Below, piece after piece: positions 11,683 through 25,240 of a stretch of DNA of 64,000 nt. The position numbers and the translations under genes were made by a program. Origin of the DNA: Protopterus annectens (Eukaryota > Chordata > Ceratodontiformes > Protopteridae). The notes beneath the pieces were generated by a model. The model saw only the letters and a program-made list of their open reading frames with translations, did not search any database and had not been told where the DNA came from. Position 1 is the stretch's first letter, and each line of letters opens with the position of its first letter. Location: contig NC_056730.1 of assembly GCF_019279795.1 (NCBI RefSeq), forward strand, positions 607,476,383 to 607,540,382. Reading direction: 5' to 3'.

Positions 11683-12842
11683 AAGCTATCTGGAGAGGTG
11701 GTTTGGCTTTCTGTGCAATCGCTTCTGAGGTGCAGAAAAGGTTGCTCATCCTTGAAACAGCATGTAAAGGTGCATCTTAACTGATTTCTACTACTCATAT
11801 TTAAACATCCTTGATGCAGTTCCACTCATTCTGTGTATGGTTCATATCTTTTTATTGCCTGCCTCACTTTTTTGGGCTAGCGATGATCGTGAATATGCCG
11901 AGGGCATAGTCCATGGTAAATTGCATCAGCCAAAGAGGGCATCTATTCAAAAGCCTGAGCAGGTTTCATCCTTGAATGCTCTCCTTTGAATGGTGGTGCC
12001 ACTTTGCTAAATCACTCCTCACAATGGACAGGTAGTTATGCAGGCTGCAGACACCGGAGACTGTGAAGTGTGAATAGGAGAAGCCCTCTCATTTCCCTCT
12101 TAAAATCCCTTCACTGTAGTACTGCACAGCTCCCTCCCTTTAACTAGGGAGCTTAACTTCAGTTTAAAAGCCACCTGAATGAGATTTACAAGCTCCTTGA
12201 TATGTCCAGTGTTAAAGTAATGTGTTAGTACATTTAGTGTGAGTAGTCCTGAGATATGAGTCTGACATTCGGAAGTACTTCTGCCCTGCTCCTCCTCTGG
12301 CCTAGTGGTTAGGGGGATGGTTTTATGTGTGCAGATTACAGGGTTCGATCCCTGACTACAGTGAAAGGCAGGCAGTTTCTTTTTTGTCCAGATGCCTTTT
12401 TCCTCTCTTCCCCTGTCCATTTGCTACATCGTTTTACACTTGCAAACTTACCATTGTCTGTAGAGCACATGGCTTTGCACGCAAAGGCCTACTGAGCTCC
12501 TTGCACATTACAGCAACACACTGGCAGAATGCAATGCCTTGCTGAGTACAGTTGCAAGATAGGACAGGCATACTCCTAGGGAGGACTAAGATGAGGGAGA
12601 CACTATAGAAGACTGCCAGAAATGAGACAGTGGGGTCAGACTTCTGGTCCTTGTTTACACTCACTGTGTTGATATCTGCACTCTGTCTTCCTTGTCCTTG
12701 CCTTCTTTCTCTTTGACACTATTTGCCGGACTGCCTAGCAATGCCTCAAGTTCTAAAGTATATTATCTCCAACGGTCTCCAGACATTAAGCTTGAGCCTC
12801 CTTATCGATAAAGAAAAGTGAATCTCCTACGACTTCCCACAC

Positions 12843-12913
12843 TGCCGTGACTCGGATTCGAACCGAGGTTGCTGCGCCACAACGCAGAGTACTAACCACT
12901 ATACGATCACGGC
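12843..12913 (-). tRNA. TRH-GTG: tRNA-His(GTG), 1-nt deletion in anticodon stem
   Basis: 71 nt. One G is missing from the plus-strand run TGCGGCC, so the 3' side of the anticodon stem or loop is one base short; the GTG anticodon remains. The same deletion recurs in the copy at 19006. Confidence 0.85.
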
Positions 12914-14074
12914 AAGCTATCTGGAGAGGTGGTTTGGCTTTCTGTGCAATCGCTTCTGAGGTGCAGAAAAGGTTGCTCATCCTTGAAACAGCATGTAAAG
13001 GTGCATCTTAACTGATTTCTACTACTCATATTTAAACATCCTTGATGCAGTTCCACTCATTCTGTGTATGGTTCATATCTTTTTATTGCCTGCCTCACTT
13101 TTTTGGGCTAGCGATGATCGTGAATATGCCGAGGGCATAGTCCATGGTAAATTGCATCAGCCAAAGAGGGCATCTATTCAAAAGCCTGAGCAGGTTTCAT
13201 CCTTGAATGCTCTCCTTTGAATGGTGGTGCCACTTTGCTAAATCACTCCTCACAATGGACAGGTAGTTATGCAGGCTGCAGACACCGGAGACTGTGAAGT
13301 GTGAATAGGAGAAGCCCTCTCATTTCCCCTCTTAAAATCCCTTCACTGTAGTACTGCACAGCTCCCTCCCTTTAACTAGGGAGCTTAACTTCAGTTTAAA
13401 AGCCACCTGAATGAGATTTACAAGCTCCTTGATATGTCCAGTGTTAAAGTAATGTGTTAGTACATTTAGTGTGAGTAGTCCTGAGATATGAGTCTGACAT
13501 TCGGAAGTACTTCTGCCCTGCTCCTCCTCTGGCCTAGTGGTTAGGGGGATGGTTTTATGTGTGCAGATTACAGGGTTCGATCCCTGACTACAGTGAAAGG
13601 CAGGCAGTTTCTTTTTTGTCCAGATGCCTTTTTCCTCTCTTCCCCTGTCCATTTGCTACATCGTTTTACACTTGCAAACTTACCATTGTCTGTAGAGCAC
13701 ATGGCTTTGCACGCAAAGGCCTACTGAGCTCCTTGCACATTACAGCAACACACTGGCAGAATGCAATGCCTTGCTGAGTACAGTTGCAAGATAGGACAGG
13801 CATACTCCTAGGGAGGACTAAGATGAGGGAGACACTATAGAAGACTGCCAGAAATGAGACAGTGGGGTCAGACTTCTGGTCCTTGTTTACACTCACTGTG
13901 TTGATATCTGCACTCTGTCTTCCTTGTCCTTGCCTTCTTTCTCTTTGACACTATTTGCCGGACTGCCTAGCAATGCCTCAAGTTCTAAAGTATATTATCT
14001 CCAACGGTCTCCAGACATTAAGCTTGAGCCTCCTTATCGATAAAGAAAAGTGAATCTCCTACGACTTCCCACAC

Positions 14075-14146
14075 TGCCGTGACTCGGATTCGAACCGAGG
14101 TTGCTGCGGCCACAACGCAGAGTACTAACCACTATACGATCACGGC
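14075..14146 (-). tRNA. TRH-GTG: tRNA-His (anticodon GTG)
   Basis: Canonical 72 nt, in the first sub-block. Confidence 0.97.
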
Positions 14147-15307
14147 AAGCTATCTGGAGAGGTGGTTTGGCTTTCTGTGCAATCGCTTCTGAGGTGCAGA
14201 AAAGGTTGCTCATCCTTGAAACAGCATGTAAAGGTGCATCTTAACTGATTTCTACTACTCATATTTAAACATCCTTGATGCAGTTCCACTCATTCTGTGT
14301 ATGGTTCATATCTTTTTATTGCCTGCCTCACTTTTTTGGGCTAGCGATGATCGTGAATATGCCGAGGGCATAGTCCATGGTAAATTGCATCAGCCAAAGA
14401 GGGCATCTATTCAAAAGCCTGAGCAGGTTTCATCCTTGAATGCTCTCCTTTGAATGGTGGTGCCACTTTGCTAAATCACTCCTCACAATGGACAGGTAGT
14501 TATGCAGGCTGCAGACACCGGAGACTGTGAAGTGTGAATAGGAGAAGCCCTCTCATTTCCCCTCTTAAAATCCCTTCACTGTAGTACTGCACAGCTCCCT
14601 CCCTTTAACTAGGGAGCTTAACTTCAGTTTAAAAGCCACCTGAATGAGATTTACAAGCTCCTTGATATGTCCAGTGTTAAAGTAATGTGTTAGTACATTT
14701 AGTGTGAGTAGTCCTGAGATATGAGTCTGACATTCGGAAGTACTTCTGCCCTGCTCCTCCTCTGGCCTAGTGGTTAGGGGGATGGTTTTATGTGTGCAGA
14801 TTACAGGGTTCGATCCCTGACTACAGTGAAAGGCAGGCAGTTTCTTTTTTGTCCAGATGCCTTTTTCCTCTCTTCCCCTGTCCATTTGCTACATCGTTTT
14901 ACACTTGCAAACTTACCATTGTCTGTAGAGCACATGGCTTTGCACGCAAAGGCCTACTGAGCTCCTTGCACATTACAGCAACACACTGGCAGAATGCAAT
15001 GCCTTGCTGAGTACAGTTGCAAGATAGGACAGGCATACTCCTAGGGAGGACTAAGATGAGGGAGACACTATAGAAGACTGCCAGAAATGAGACAGTGGGG
15101 TCAGACTTCTGGTCCTTGTTTACACTCACTGTGTTGATATCTGCACTCTGTCTTCCTTGTCCTTGCCTTCTTTCTCTTTGACACTATTTGCCGGACTGCC
15201 TAGCAATGCCTCAAGTTCTAAAGTATATTATCTCCAACGGTCTCCAGACATTAAGCTTGAGCCTCCTTATCGATAAAGAAAAGTGAATCTCCTACGACTT
15301 CCCACAC

Positions 15308-15379
15308 TGCCGTGACTCGGATTCGAACCGAGGTTGCTGCGGCCACAACGCAGAGTACTAACCACTATACGATCACGGC
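15308..15379 (-). tRNA. TRH-GTG: tRNA-His (anticodon GTG)
   Basis: Canonical 72 nt. Confidence 0.97.
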
Positions 15380-16539
15380 AAGCTATCTGGAGAGGTGGTT
15401 TGGCTTTCTGTGCAATCGCTTCTGAGGTGCAGAAAAGGTTGCTCATCCTTGAAACAGCATGTAAAGGTGCATCTTAACTGATTTCTACTACTCATATTTA
15501 AACATCCTTGATGCAGTTCCACTCATTCTGTGTATGGTTCATATCTTTTTATTGCCTGCCTCACTTTTTTGGGCTAGCGATGATCGTGAATATGCCGAGG
15601 GCATAGTCCATGGTAAATTGCATCAGCCAAAGAGGGCATCTATTCAAAAGCCTGAGCAGGTTTCATCCTTGAATGCTCTCCTTTGAATGGTGGTGCCACT
15701 TTGCTAAATCACTCCTCACAATGGACAGGTAGTTATGCAGGCTGCAGACACCGGAGACTGTGAAGTGTGAATAGGAGAAGCCCTCTCATTTCCCTCTTAA
15801 AATCCCTTCACTGTAGTACTGCACAGCTCCCTCCCTTTAACTAGGGAGCTTAACTTCAGTTTAAAAGCCACCTGAATGAGATTTACAAGCTCCTTGATAT
15901 GTCCAGTGTTAAAGTAATGTGTTAGTACATTTAGTGTGAGTAGTCCTGAGATATGAGTCTGACATTCGGAAGTACTTCTGCCCTGCTCCTCCTCTGGCCT
16001 AGTGGTTAGGGGGATGGTTTTATGTGTGCAGATTACAGGGTTCGATCCCTGACTACAGTGAAAGGCAGGCAGTTTCTTTTTTGTCCAGATGCCTTTTTCC
16101 TCTCTTCCCCTGTCCATTTGCTACATCGTTTTACACTTGCAAACTTACCATTGTCTGTAGAGCACATGGCTTTGCACGCAAAGGCCTACTGAGCTCCTTG
16201 CACATTACAGCAACACACTGGCAGAATGCAATGCCTTGCTGAGTACAGTTGCAAGATAGGACAGGCATACTCCTAGGGAGGACTAAGATGAGGGAGACAC
16301 TATAGAAGACTGCCAGAAATGAGACAGTGGGGTCAGACTTCTGGTCCTTGTTTACACTCACTGTGTTGATATCTGCACTCTGTCTTCCTTGTCCTTGCCT
16401 TCTTTCTCTTTGACACTATTTGCCGGACTGCCTAGCAATGCCTCAAGTTCTAAAGTATATTATCTCCAACGGTCTCCAGACATTAAGCTTGAGCCTCCTT
16501 ATCGATAAAGAAAAGTGAATCTCCTACGACTTCCCACAC

Positions 16540-16611
16540 TGCCGTGACTCGGATTCGAACCGAGGTTGCTGCGGCCACAACGCAGAGTACTAACCACTAT
16601 ACGATCACGGC
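16540..16611 (-). tRNA. TRH-GTG: tRNA-His (anticodon GTG)
   Basis: Canonical 72 nt. Last copy before the sub-block switch; the next tRNA-like element downstream (17221) already has the second flank type. Confidence 0.97.
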
Positions 16612-17220
16612 AAGCTATCTGGAGAGGTGGTTTGGCTTTCTGTGCAATCGCTTCTGAGGTGCAGAAAAGGTTGCTCATCCTTGAAACAGCATGTAAAGGT
16701 GCATCTTAACTGATTTCTACTACTCATATTTAAACATCCTTGATGCAGTTCCACTCATTCTGTGTATGGTTCATATCTTTTTATTGCCTGCCTCACTTTT
16801 TTGGGCTAGCGATGATCGTGAATATGCCGAGGGCATAGTCCATGGTAAATTGCATCAGCCAAAGAGGGCATCTATTCAAAAGCCTGAGCAGGTTTCATCC
16901 TTGAATGCTCTCCTTTGAATGGTGGTGCCACTTTGCTAAATCACTCCTCACAATGGACAGGTAGTTATGCAGGCTGCAGACACCGGAGACTGTGAAGTGT
17001 GAATAGGAGAAGCCCTCTCATTTCCCCTCTTAAAATCCCTTCACTGTAGTACTGCACAGCTCCCTCCCTTTAACTAGGGAGCTTAACTTCAGTTTAAAAG
17101 CCACCTGAATGAGATTTACAAGCTCCTTGATATGTCCAGTGTTAAAGTAATGTGTTAGTACATTTAGTGTGAGTAGTCCTGAGATATGAGTCTGACATTT
17201 GGAAGTACTTCTGCCCTGCT

Positions 17221-17315
17221 ACTCCTCTGGCCTAGTGGTTAGGGGGATGGTTTTATGTGTGCAGATTACAGGGTTCGATCCCTGACTACAGTGAAAGGCA
17301 GGCAGTTTCTTTTTT
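17221..17315 (+). ncRNA. tRNA-like Pol III element (second left sub-block)
   Basis: A box, B box and T6 terminator are identical to the earlier copies. The upstream flank changes here from ATTCGG...CTCCTCC to ATTTGG...CTACTCC and keeps that form up to the provirus. The same flank type occurs in the old right-hand units, so this state is probably ancestral and the 2.4-16.1 kb form derived. Confidence 0.6.
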
Positions 17316-17772
17316 GTCCAGATGCCTTTTTCCTCTCTTCCCCTGTCCATTTGCTACATCGTTTTACACTTGCAAACTTACCATTGTCTGTAGAGCACAT
17401 GGCTTTGCACGCAAAGGCCTACTGAGCTCCTTGCACATTACAGCAACACACTGGCAGAATGCAATGCCTTGCTGAGTACAGTTGCAAGATAGGACAGGCA
17501 TACTCCTAGGGAGGACTAAGATGAGGGAGACACTATAGAAGACTGCCAGAAATGAGACAGTGGGGTCAGACTTCTGGTCCTTGTTTACACTCACTGTGTT
17601 GATATCTGCACTCTGTCTTCCTTGTCCTTGCCTTCTTTCTCTTTGACACTATTTGCCGGACTGCCTAGCAATGCCTCAAGTTCTAAAGTATATTATCTCC
17701 AACGGTCTCCAGACATTAAGCTTGAGCCTCCTTATCGATAAAGAAAAGTGAATCTCCTACGACTTCCCACAC

Positions 17773-17844
17773 TGCCGTGACTCGGATTCGAACCGAGGTT
17801 GCTGCGGCCACAACGCAGAGTACTAACCACTATACGATCACGGC
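17773..17844 (-). tRNA. TRH-GTG: tRNA-His (anticodon GTG)
   Basis: Canonical 72 nt; first copy of the second sub-block. Confidence 0.97.
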
Positions 17845-19005
17845 AAGCTATCTGGAGAGGTGGTTTGGCTTTCTGTGCAATCGCTTCTGAGGTGCAGAAA
17901 AGGTTGCTCATCCTTGAAACAGCATGTAAAGGTGCATCTTAACTGATTTCTACTACTCATATTTAAACATCCTTGATGCAGTTCCACTCATTCTGTGTAT
18001 GGTTCATATCTTTTTATTGCCTGCCTCACTTTTTTGGGCTAGCGATGATCGTGAATATGCCGAGGGCATAGTCCATGGTAAATTGCATCAGCCAAAGAGG
18101 GCATCTATTCAAAAGCCTGAGCAGGTTTCATCCTTGAATGCTCTCCTTTGAATGGTGGTGCCACTTTGCTAAATCACTCCTCACAATGGACAGGTAGTTA
18201 TGCAGGCTGCAGACACCGGAGACTGTGAAGTGTGAATAGGAGAAGCCCTCTCATTTCCCCTCTTAAAATCCCTTCACTGTAGTACTGCACAGCTCCCTCC
18301 CTTTAACTAGGGAGCTTAACTTCAGTTTAAAAGCCACCTGAATGAGATTTACAAGCTCCTTGATATGTCCAGTGTTAAAGTAATGTGTTAGTACATTTAG
18401 TGTGAGTAGTCCTGAGATATGAGTCTGACATTTGGAAGTACTTCTGCCCTGCTACTCCTCTGGCCTAGTGGTTAGGGGGATGGTTTTATGTGTGCAGATT
18501 ACAGGGTTCGATCCCTGACTACAGTGAAAGGCAGGCAGTTTCTTTTTTGTCCAGATGCCTTTTTCCTCTCTTCCCCTGTCCATTTGCTACATCGTTTTAC
18601 ACTTGCAAACTTACCATTGTCTGTAGAGCACATGGCTTTGCACGCAAAGGCCTACTGAGCTCCTTGCACATTACAGCAACACACTGGCAGAATGCAATGC
18701 CTTGCTGAGTACAGTTGCAAGATAGGACAGGCATACTCCTAGGGAGGACTAAGATGAGGGAGACACTATAGAAGACTGCCAGAAATGAGACAGTGGGGTC
18801 AGACTTCTGGTCCTTGTTTACACTCACTGTGTTGATATCTGCACTCTGTCTTCCTTGTCCTTGCCTTCTTTCTCTTTGACACTATTTGCCGGACTGCCTA
18901 GCAATGCCTCAAGTTCTAAAGTATATTATCTCCAACGGTCTCCAGACATTAAGCTTGAGCCTCCTTATCGATAAAGAAAAGTGAATCTCCTACGACTTCC
19001 CACAC

Positions 19006-19076
19006 TGCCGTGACTCGGATTCGAACCGAGGTTGCTGCGCCACAACGCAGAGTACTAACCACTATACGATCACGGC
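19006..19076 (-). tRNA. TRH-GTG: tRNA-His(GTG), 1-nt deletion in anticodon stem
   Basis: 71 nt, with the same single-G loss as the copy at 12843, five units away in the other sub-block. Either the variant is shared by exchange or the assembler made the same error at GCGGCC twice. Confidence 0.85.
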
Positions 19077-20238
19077 AAGCTATCTGGAGAGGTGGTTTGG
19101 CTTTCTGTGCAATCGCTTCTGAGGTGCAGAAAAGGTTGCTCATCCTTGAAACAGCATGTAAAGGTGCATCTTAACTGATTTCTACTACTCATATTTAAAC
19201 ATCCTTGATGCAGTTCCACTCATTCTGTGTATGGTTCATATCTTTTTATTGCCTGCCTCACTTTTTTGGGCTAGCGATGATCGTGAATATGCCGAGGGCA
19301 TAGTCCATGGTAAATTGCATCAGCCAAAGAGGGCATCTATTCAAAAGCCTGAGCAGGTTTCATCCTTGAATGCTCTCCTTTGAATGGTGGTGCCACTTTG
19401 CTAAATCACTCCTCACAATGGACAGGTAGTTATGCAGGCTGCAGACACCGGAGACTGTGAAGTGTGAATAGGAGAAGCCCTCTCATTTCCCCTCTTAAAA
19501 TCCCTTCACTGTAGTACTGCACAGCTCCCTCCCTTTAACTAGGGAGCTTAACTTCAGTTTAAAAGCCACCTGAATGAGATTTACAAGCTCCTTGATATGT
19601 CCAGTGTTAAAGTAATGTGTTAGTACATTTAGTGTGAGTAGTCCTGAGATATGAGTCTGACATTTGGAAGTACTTCTGCCCTGCTACTCCTCTGGCCTAG
19701 TGGTTAGGGGGATGGTTTTATGTGTGCAGATTACAGGGTTCGATCCCTGACTACAGTGAAAGGCAGGCAGTTTCTTTTTTGTCCAGATGCCTTTTTCCTC
19801 TCTTCCCCTGTCCATTTGCTACATCGCTTTTACACTTGCAAACTTACCATTGTCTGTAGAGCACATGGCTTTGCACGCAAAGGCCTACTGAGCTCCTTGC
19901 ACATTACAGCAACACACTGGCAGAATGCAATGCCTTGCTGAGTACAGTTGCAAGATAGGACAGGCATACTCCTAGGGAGGACTAAGATGAGGGAGACACT
20001 ATAGAAGACTGCCAGAAATGAGACAGTGGGGTCAGACTTCTGGTCCTTGTTTACACTCACTGTGTTGATATCTGCACTCTGTCTTCCTTGTCCTTGCCTT
20101 CTTTCTCTTTGACACTATTTGCCGGACTGCCTAGCAATGCCTCAAGTTCTAAAGTATATTATCTCCAACGGTCTCCAGACATTAAGCTTGAGCCTCCTTA
20201 TCGATAAAGAAAAGTGAATCTCCTACGACTTCCCACAC

Positions 20239-20310
20239 TGCCGTGACTCGGATTCGAACCGAGGTTGCTGCGGCCACAACGCAGAGTACTAACCACTATA
20301 CGATCACGGC
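20239..20310 (-). tRNA. TRH-GTG: tRNA-His (anticodon GTG)
   Basis: Canonical 72 nt. Its unit has one extra C at 19827 in the spacer (ATCGCTTTTAC). Confidence 0.97.
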
Positions 20311-21471
20311 AAGCTATCTGGAGAGGTGGTTTGGCTTTCTGTGCAATCGCTTCTGAGGTGCAGAAAAGGTTGCTCATCCTTGAAACAGCATGTAAAGGTG
20401 CATCTTAACTGATTTCTACTACTCATATTTAAACATCCTTGATGCAGTTCCACTCATTCTGTGTATGGTTCATATCTTTTTATTGCCTGCCTCACTTTTT
20501 TGGGCTAGCGATGATCGTGAATATGCCGAGGGCATAGTCCATGGTAAATTGCATCAGCCAAAGAGGGCATCTATTCAAAAGCCTGAGCAGGTTTCATCCT
20601 TGAATGCTCTCCTTTGAATGGTGGTGCCACTTTGCTAAATCACTCCTCACAATGGACAGGTAGTTATGCAGGCTGCAGACACCGGAGACTGTGAAGTGTG
20701 AATAGGAGAAGCCCTCTCATTTCCCCTCTTAAAATCCCTTCACTGTAGTACTGCACAGCTCCCTCCCTTTAACTAGGGAGCTTAACTTCAGTTTAAAAGC
20801 CACCTGAATGAGATTTACAAGCTCCTTGATATGTCCAGTGTTAAAGTAATGTGTTAGTACATTTAGTGTGAGTAGTCCTGAGATATGAGTCTGACATTTG
20901 GAAGTACTTCTGCCCTGCTACTCCTCTGGCCTAGTGGTTAGGGGGATGGTTTTATGTGTGCAGATTACAGGGTTCGATCCCTGACTACAGTGAAAGGCAG
21001 GCAGTTTCTTTTTTGTCCAGATGCCTTTTTCCTCTCTTCCCCTGTCCATTTGCTACATCGTTTTACACTTGCAAACTTACCATTGTCTGTAGAGCACATG
21101 GCTTTGCACGCAAAGGCCTACTGAGCTCCTTGCACATTACAGCAACACACTGGCAGAATGCAATGCCTTGCTGAGTACAGTTGCAAGATAGGACAGGCAT
21201 ACTCCTAGGGAGGACTAAGATGAGGGAGACACTATAGAAGACTGCCAGAAATGAGACAGTGGGGTCAGACTTCTGGTCCTTGTTTACACTCACTGTGTTG
21301 ATATCTGCACTCTGTCTTCCTTGTCCTTGCCTTCTTTCTCTTTGACACTATTTGCCGGACTGCCTAGCAATGCCTCAAGTTCTAAAGTATATTATCTCCA
21401 ACGGTCTCCAGACATTAAGCTTGAGCCTCCTTATCGATAAAGAAAAGTGAATCTCCTACGACTTCCCACAC

Positions 21472-21543
21472 TGCCGTGACTCGGATTCGAACCGAGGTTG
21501 CTGCGGCCACAACGCAGAGTACTAACCACTATACGATCACGGC
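21472..21543 (-). tRNA. TRH-GTG: tRNA-His (anticodon GTG)
   Basis: Canonical 72 nt. Confidence 0.97.
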
Positions 21544-22703
21544 AAGCTATCTGGAGAGGTGGTTTGGCTTTCTGTGCAATCGCTTCTGAGGTGCAGAAAA
21601 GGTTGCTCATCCTTGAAACAGCATGTAAAGGTGCATCTTAACTGATTTCTACTACTCATATTTAAACATCCTTGATGCAGTTCCACTCATTCTGTGTATG
21701 GTTCATATCTTTTTATTGCCTGCCTCACTTTTTTGGGCTAGCGATGATCGTGAATATGCCGAGGGCATAGTCCATGGTAAATTGCATCAGCCAAAGAGGG
21801 CATCTATTCAAAAGCCTGAGCAGGTTTCATCCTTGAATGCTCTCCTTTGAATGGTGGTGCCACTTTGCTAAATCACTCCTCACAATGGACAGGTAGTTAT
21901 GCAGGCTGCAGACACCGGAGACTGTGAAGTGTGAATAGGAGAAGCCCTCTCATTTCCCTCTTAAAATCCCTTCACTGTAGTACTGCACAGCTCCCTCCCT
22001 TTAACTAGGGAGCTTAACTTCAGTTTAAAAGCCACCTGAATGAGATTTACAAGCTCCTTGATATGTCCAGTGTTAAAGTAATGTGTTAGTACATTTAGTG
22101 TGAGTAGTCCTGAGATATGAGTCTGACATTTGGAAGTACTTCTGCCCTGCTACTCCTCTGGCCTAGTGGTTAGGGGGATGGTTTTATGTGTGCAGATTAC
22201 AGGGTTCGATCCCTGACTACAGTGAAAGGCAGGCAGTTTCTTTTTTGTCCAGATGCCTTTTTCCTCTCTTCCCCTGTCCATTTGCTACATCGTTTTACAC
22301 TTGCAAACTTACCATTGTCTGTAGAGCACATGGCTTTGCACGCAAAGGCCTACTGAGCTCCTTGCACATTACAGCAACACACTGGCAGAATGCAATGCCT
22401 TGCTGAGTACAGTTGCAAGATAGGACAGGCATACTCCTAGGGAGGACTAAGATGAGGGAGACACTATAGAAGACTGCCAGAAATGAGACAGTGGGGTCAG
22501 ACTTCTGGTCCTTGTTTACACTCACTGTGTTGATATCTGCACTCTGTCTTCCTTGTCCTTGCCTTCTTTCTCTTTGACACTATTTGCCGGACTGCCTAGC
22601 AATGCCTCAAGTTCTAAAGTATATTATCTCCAACGGTCTCCAGACATTAAGCTTGAGCCTCCTTATCGATAAAGAAAAGTGAATCTCCTACGACTTCCCA
22701 CAC

Positions 22704-22775
22704 TGCCGTGACTCGGATTCGAACCGAGGTTGCTGCGGCCACAACGCAGAGTACTAACCACTATACGATCACGGC
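22704..22775 (-). tRNA. TRH-GTG: tRNA-His (anticodon GTG)
   Basis: Canonical 72 nt; the three-C spacer variant precedes it at about 21955. Confidence 0.97.
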
Positions 22776-23935
22776 AAGCTATCTGGAGAGGTGGTTTGGC
22801 TTTCTGTGCAATCGCTTCTGAGGTGCAGAAAAGGTTGCTCATCCTTGAAACAGCATGTAAAGGTGCATCTTAACTGATTTCTACTACTCATATTTAAACA
22901 TCCTTGATGCAGTTCCACTCATTCTGTGTATGGTTCATATCTTTTTATTGCCTGCCTCACTTTTTTGGGCTAGCGATGATCGTGAATATGCCGAGGGCAT
23001 AGTCCATGGTAAATTGCATCAGCCAAAGAGGGCATCTATTCAAAAGCCTGAGCAGGTTTCATCCTTGAATGCTCTCCTTTGAATGGTGGTGCCACTTTGC
23101 TAAATCACTCCTCACAATGGACAGGTAGTTATGCAGGCTGCAGACACCGGAGACTGTGAAGTGTGAATAGGAGAAGCCCTCTCATTTCCCTCTTAAAATC
23201 CCTTCACTGTAGTACTGCACAGCTCCCTCCCTTTAACTAGGGAGCTTAACTTCAGTTTAAAAGCCACCTGAATGAGATTTACAAGCTCCTTGATATGTCC
23301 AGTGTTAAAGTAATGTGTTAGTACATTTAGTGTGAGTAGTCCTGAGATATGAGTCTGACATTTGGAAGTACTTCTGCCCTGCTACTCCTCTGGCCTAGTG
23401 GTTAGGGGGATGGTTTTATGTGTGCAGATTACAGGGTTCGATCCCTGACTACAGTGAAAGGCAGGCAGTTTCTTTTTTGTCCAGATGCCTTTTTCCTCTC
23501 TTCCCCTGTCCATTTGCTACATCGTTTTACACTTGCAAACTTACCATTGTCTGTAGAGCACATGGCTTTGCACGCAAAGGCCTACTGAGCTCCTTGCACA
23601 TTACAGCAACACACTGGCAGAATGCAATGCCTTGCTGAGTACAGTTGCAAGATAGGACAGGCATACTCCTAGGGAGGACTAAGATGAGGGAGACACTATA
23701 GAAGACTGCCAGAAATGAGACAGTGGGGTCAGACTTCTGGTCCTTGTTTACACTCACTGTGTTGATATCTGCACTCTGTCTTCCTTGTCCTTGCCTTCTT
23801 TCTCTTTGACACTATTTGCCGGACTGCCTAGCAATGCCTCAAGTTCTAAAGTATATTATCTCCAACGGTCTCCAGACATTAAGCTTGAGCCTCCTTATCG
23901 ATAAAGAAAAGTGAATCTCCTACGACTTCCCACAC

Positions 23936-24007
23936 TGCCGTGACTCGGATTCGAACCGAGGTTGCTGCGGCCACAACGCAGAGTACTAACCACTATACGA
24001 TCACGGC
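23936..24007 (-). tRNA. TRH-GTG: tRNA-His (anticodon GTG)
   Basis: Canonical 72 nt; the three-C spacer variant precedes it at about 23187. Confidence 0.97.
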
Positions 24008-25168
24008 AAGCTATCTGGAGAGGTGGTTTGGCTTTCTGTGCAATCGCTTCTGAGGTGCAGAAAAGGTTGCTCATCCTTGAAACAGCATGTAAAGGTGCAT
24101 CTTAACTGATTTCTACTACTCATATTTAAACATCCTTGATGCAGTTCCACTCATTCTGTGTATGGTTCATATCTTTTTATTGCCTGCCTCACTTTTTTGG
24201 GCTAGCGATGATCGTGAATATGCCGAGGGCATAGTCCATGGTAAATTGCATCAGCCAAAGAGGGCATCTATTCAAAAGCCTGAGCAGGTTTCATCCTTGA
24301 ATGCTCTCCTTTGAATGGTGGTGCCACTTTGCTAAATCACTCCTCACAATGGACAGGTAGTTATGCAGGCTGCAGACACCGGAGACTGTGAAGTGTGAAT
24401 AGGAGAAGCCCTCTCATTTCCCCTCTTAAAATCCCTTCACTGTAGTACTGCACAGCTCCCTCCCTTTAACTAGGGAGCTTAACTTCAGTTTAAAAGCCAC
24501 CTGAATGAGATTTACAAGCTCCTTGATATGTCCAGTGTTAAAGTAATGTGTTAGTACATTTAGTGTGAGTAGTCCTGAGATATGAGTCTGACATTTGGAA
24601 GTACTTCTGCCCTGCTACTCCTCTGGCCTAGTGGTTAGGGGGATGGTTTTATGTGTGCAGATTACAGGGTTCGATCCCTGACTACAGTGAAAGGCAGGCA
24701 GTTTCTTTTTTGTCCAGATGCCTTTTTCCTCTCTTCCCCTGTCCATTTGCTACATCGTTTTACACTTGCAAACTTACCATTGTCTGTAGAGCACATGGCT
24801 TTGCACGCAAAGGCCTACTGAGCTCCTTGCACATTACAGCAACACACTGGCAGAATGCAATGCCTTGCTGAGTACAGTTGCAAGATAGGACAGGCATACT
24901 CCTAGGGAGGACTAAGATGAGGGAGACACTATAGAAGACTGCCAGAAATGAGACAGTGGGGTCAGACTTCTGGTCCTTGTTTACACTCACTGTGTTGATA
25001 TCTGCACTCTGTCTTCCTTGTCCTTGCCTTCTTTCTCTTTGACACTATTTGCCGGACTGCCTAGCAATGCCTCAAGTTCTAAAGTATATTATCTCCAACG
25101 GTCTCCAGACATTAAGCTTGAGCCTCCTTATCGATAAAGAAAAGTGAATCTCCTACGACTTCCCACAC

Positions 25169-25240
25169 TGCCGTGACTCGGATTCGAACCGAGGTTGCTG
25201 CGGCCACAACGCAGAGTACTAACCACTATACGATCACGGC
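25169..25240 (-). tRNA. TRH-GTG: tRNA-His (anticodon GTG)
   Basis: Canonical 72 nt. Confidence 0.97.
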
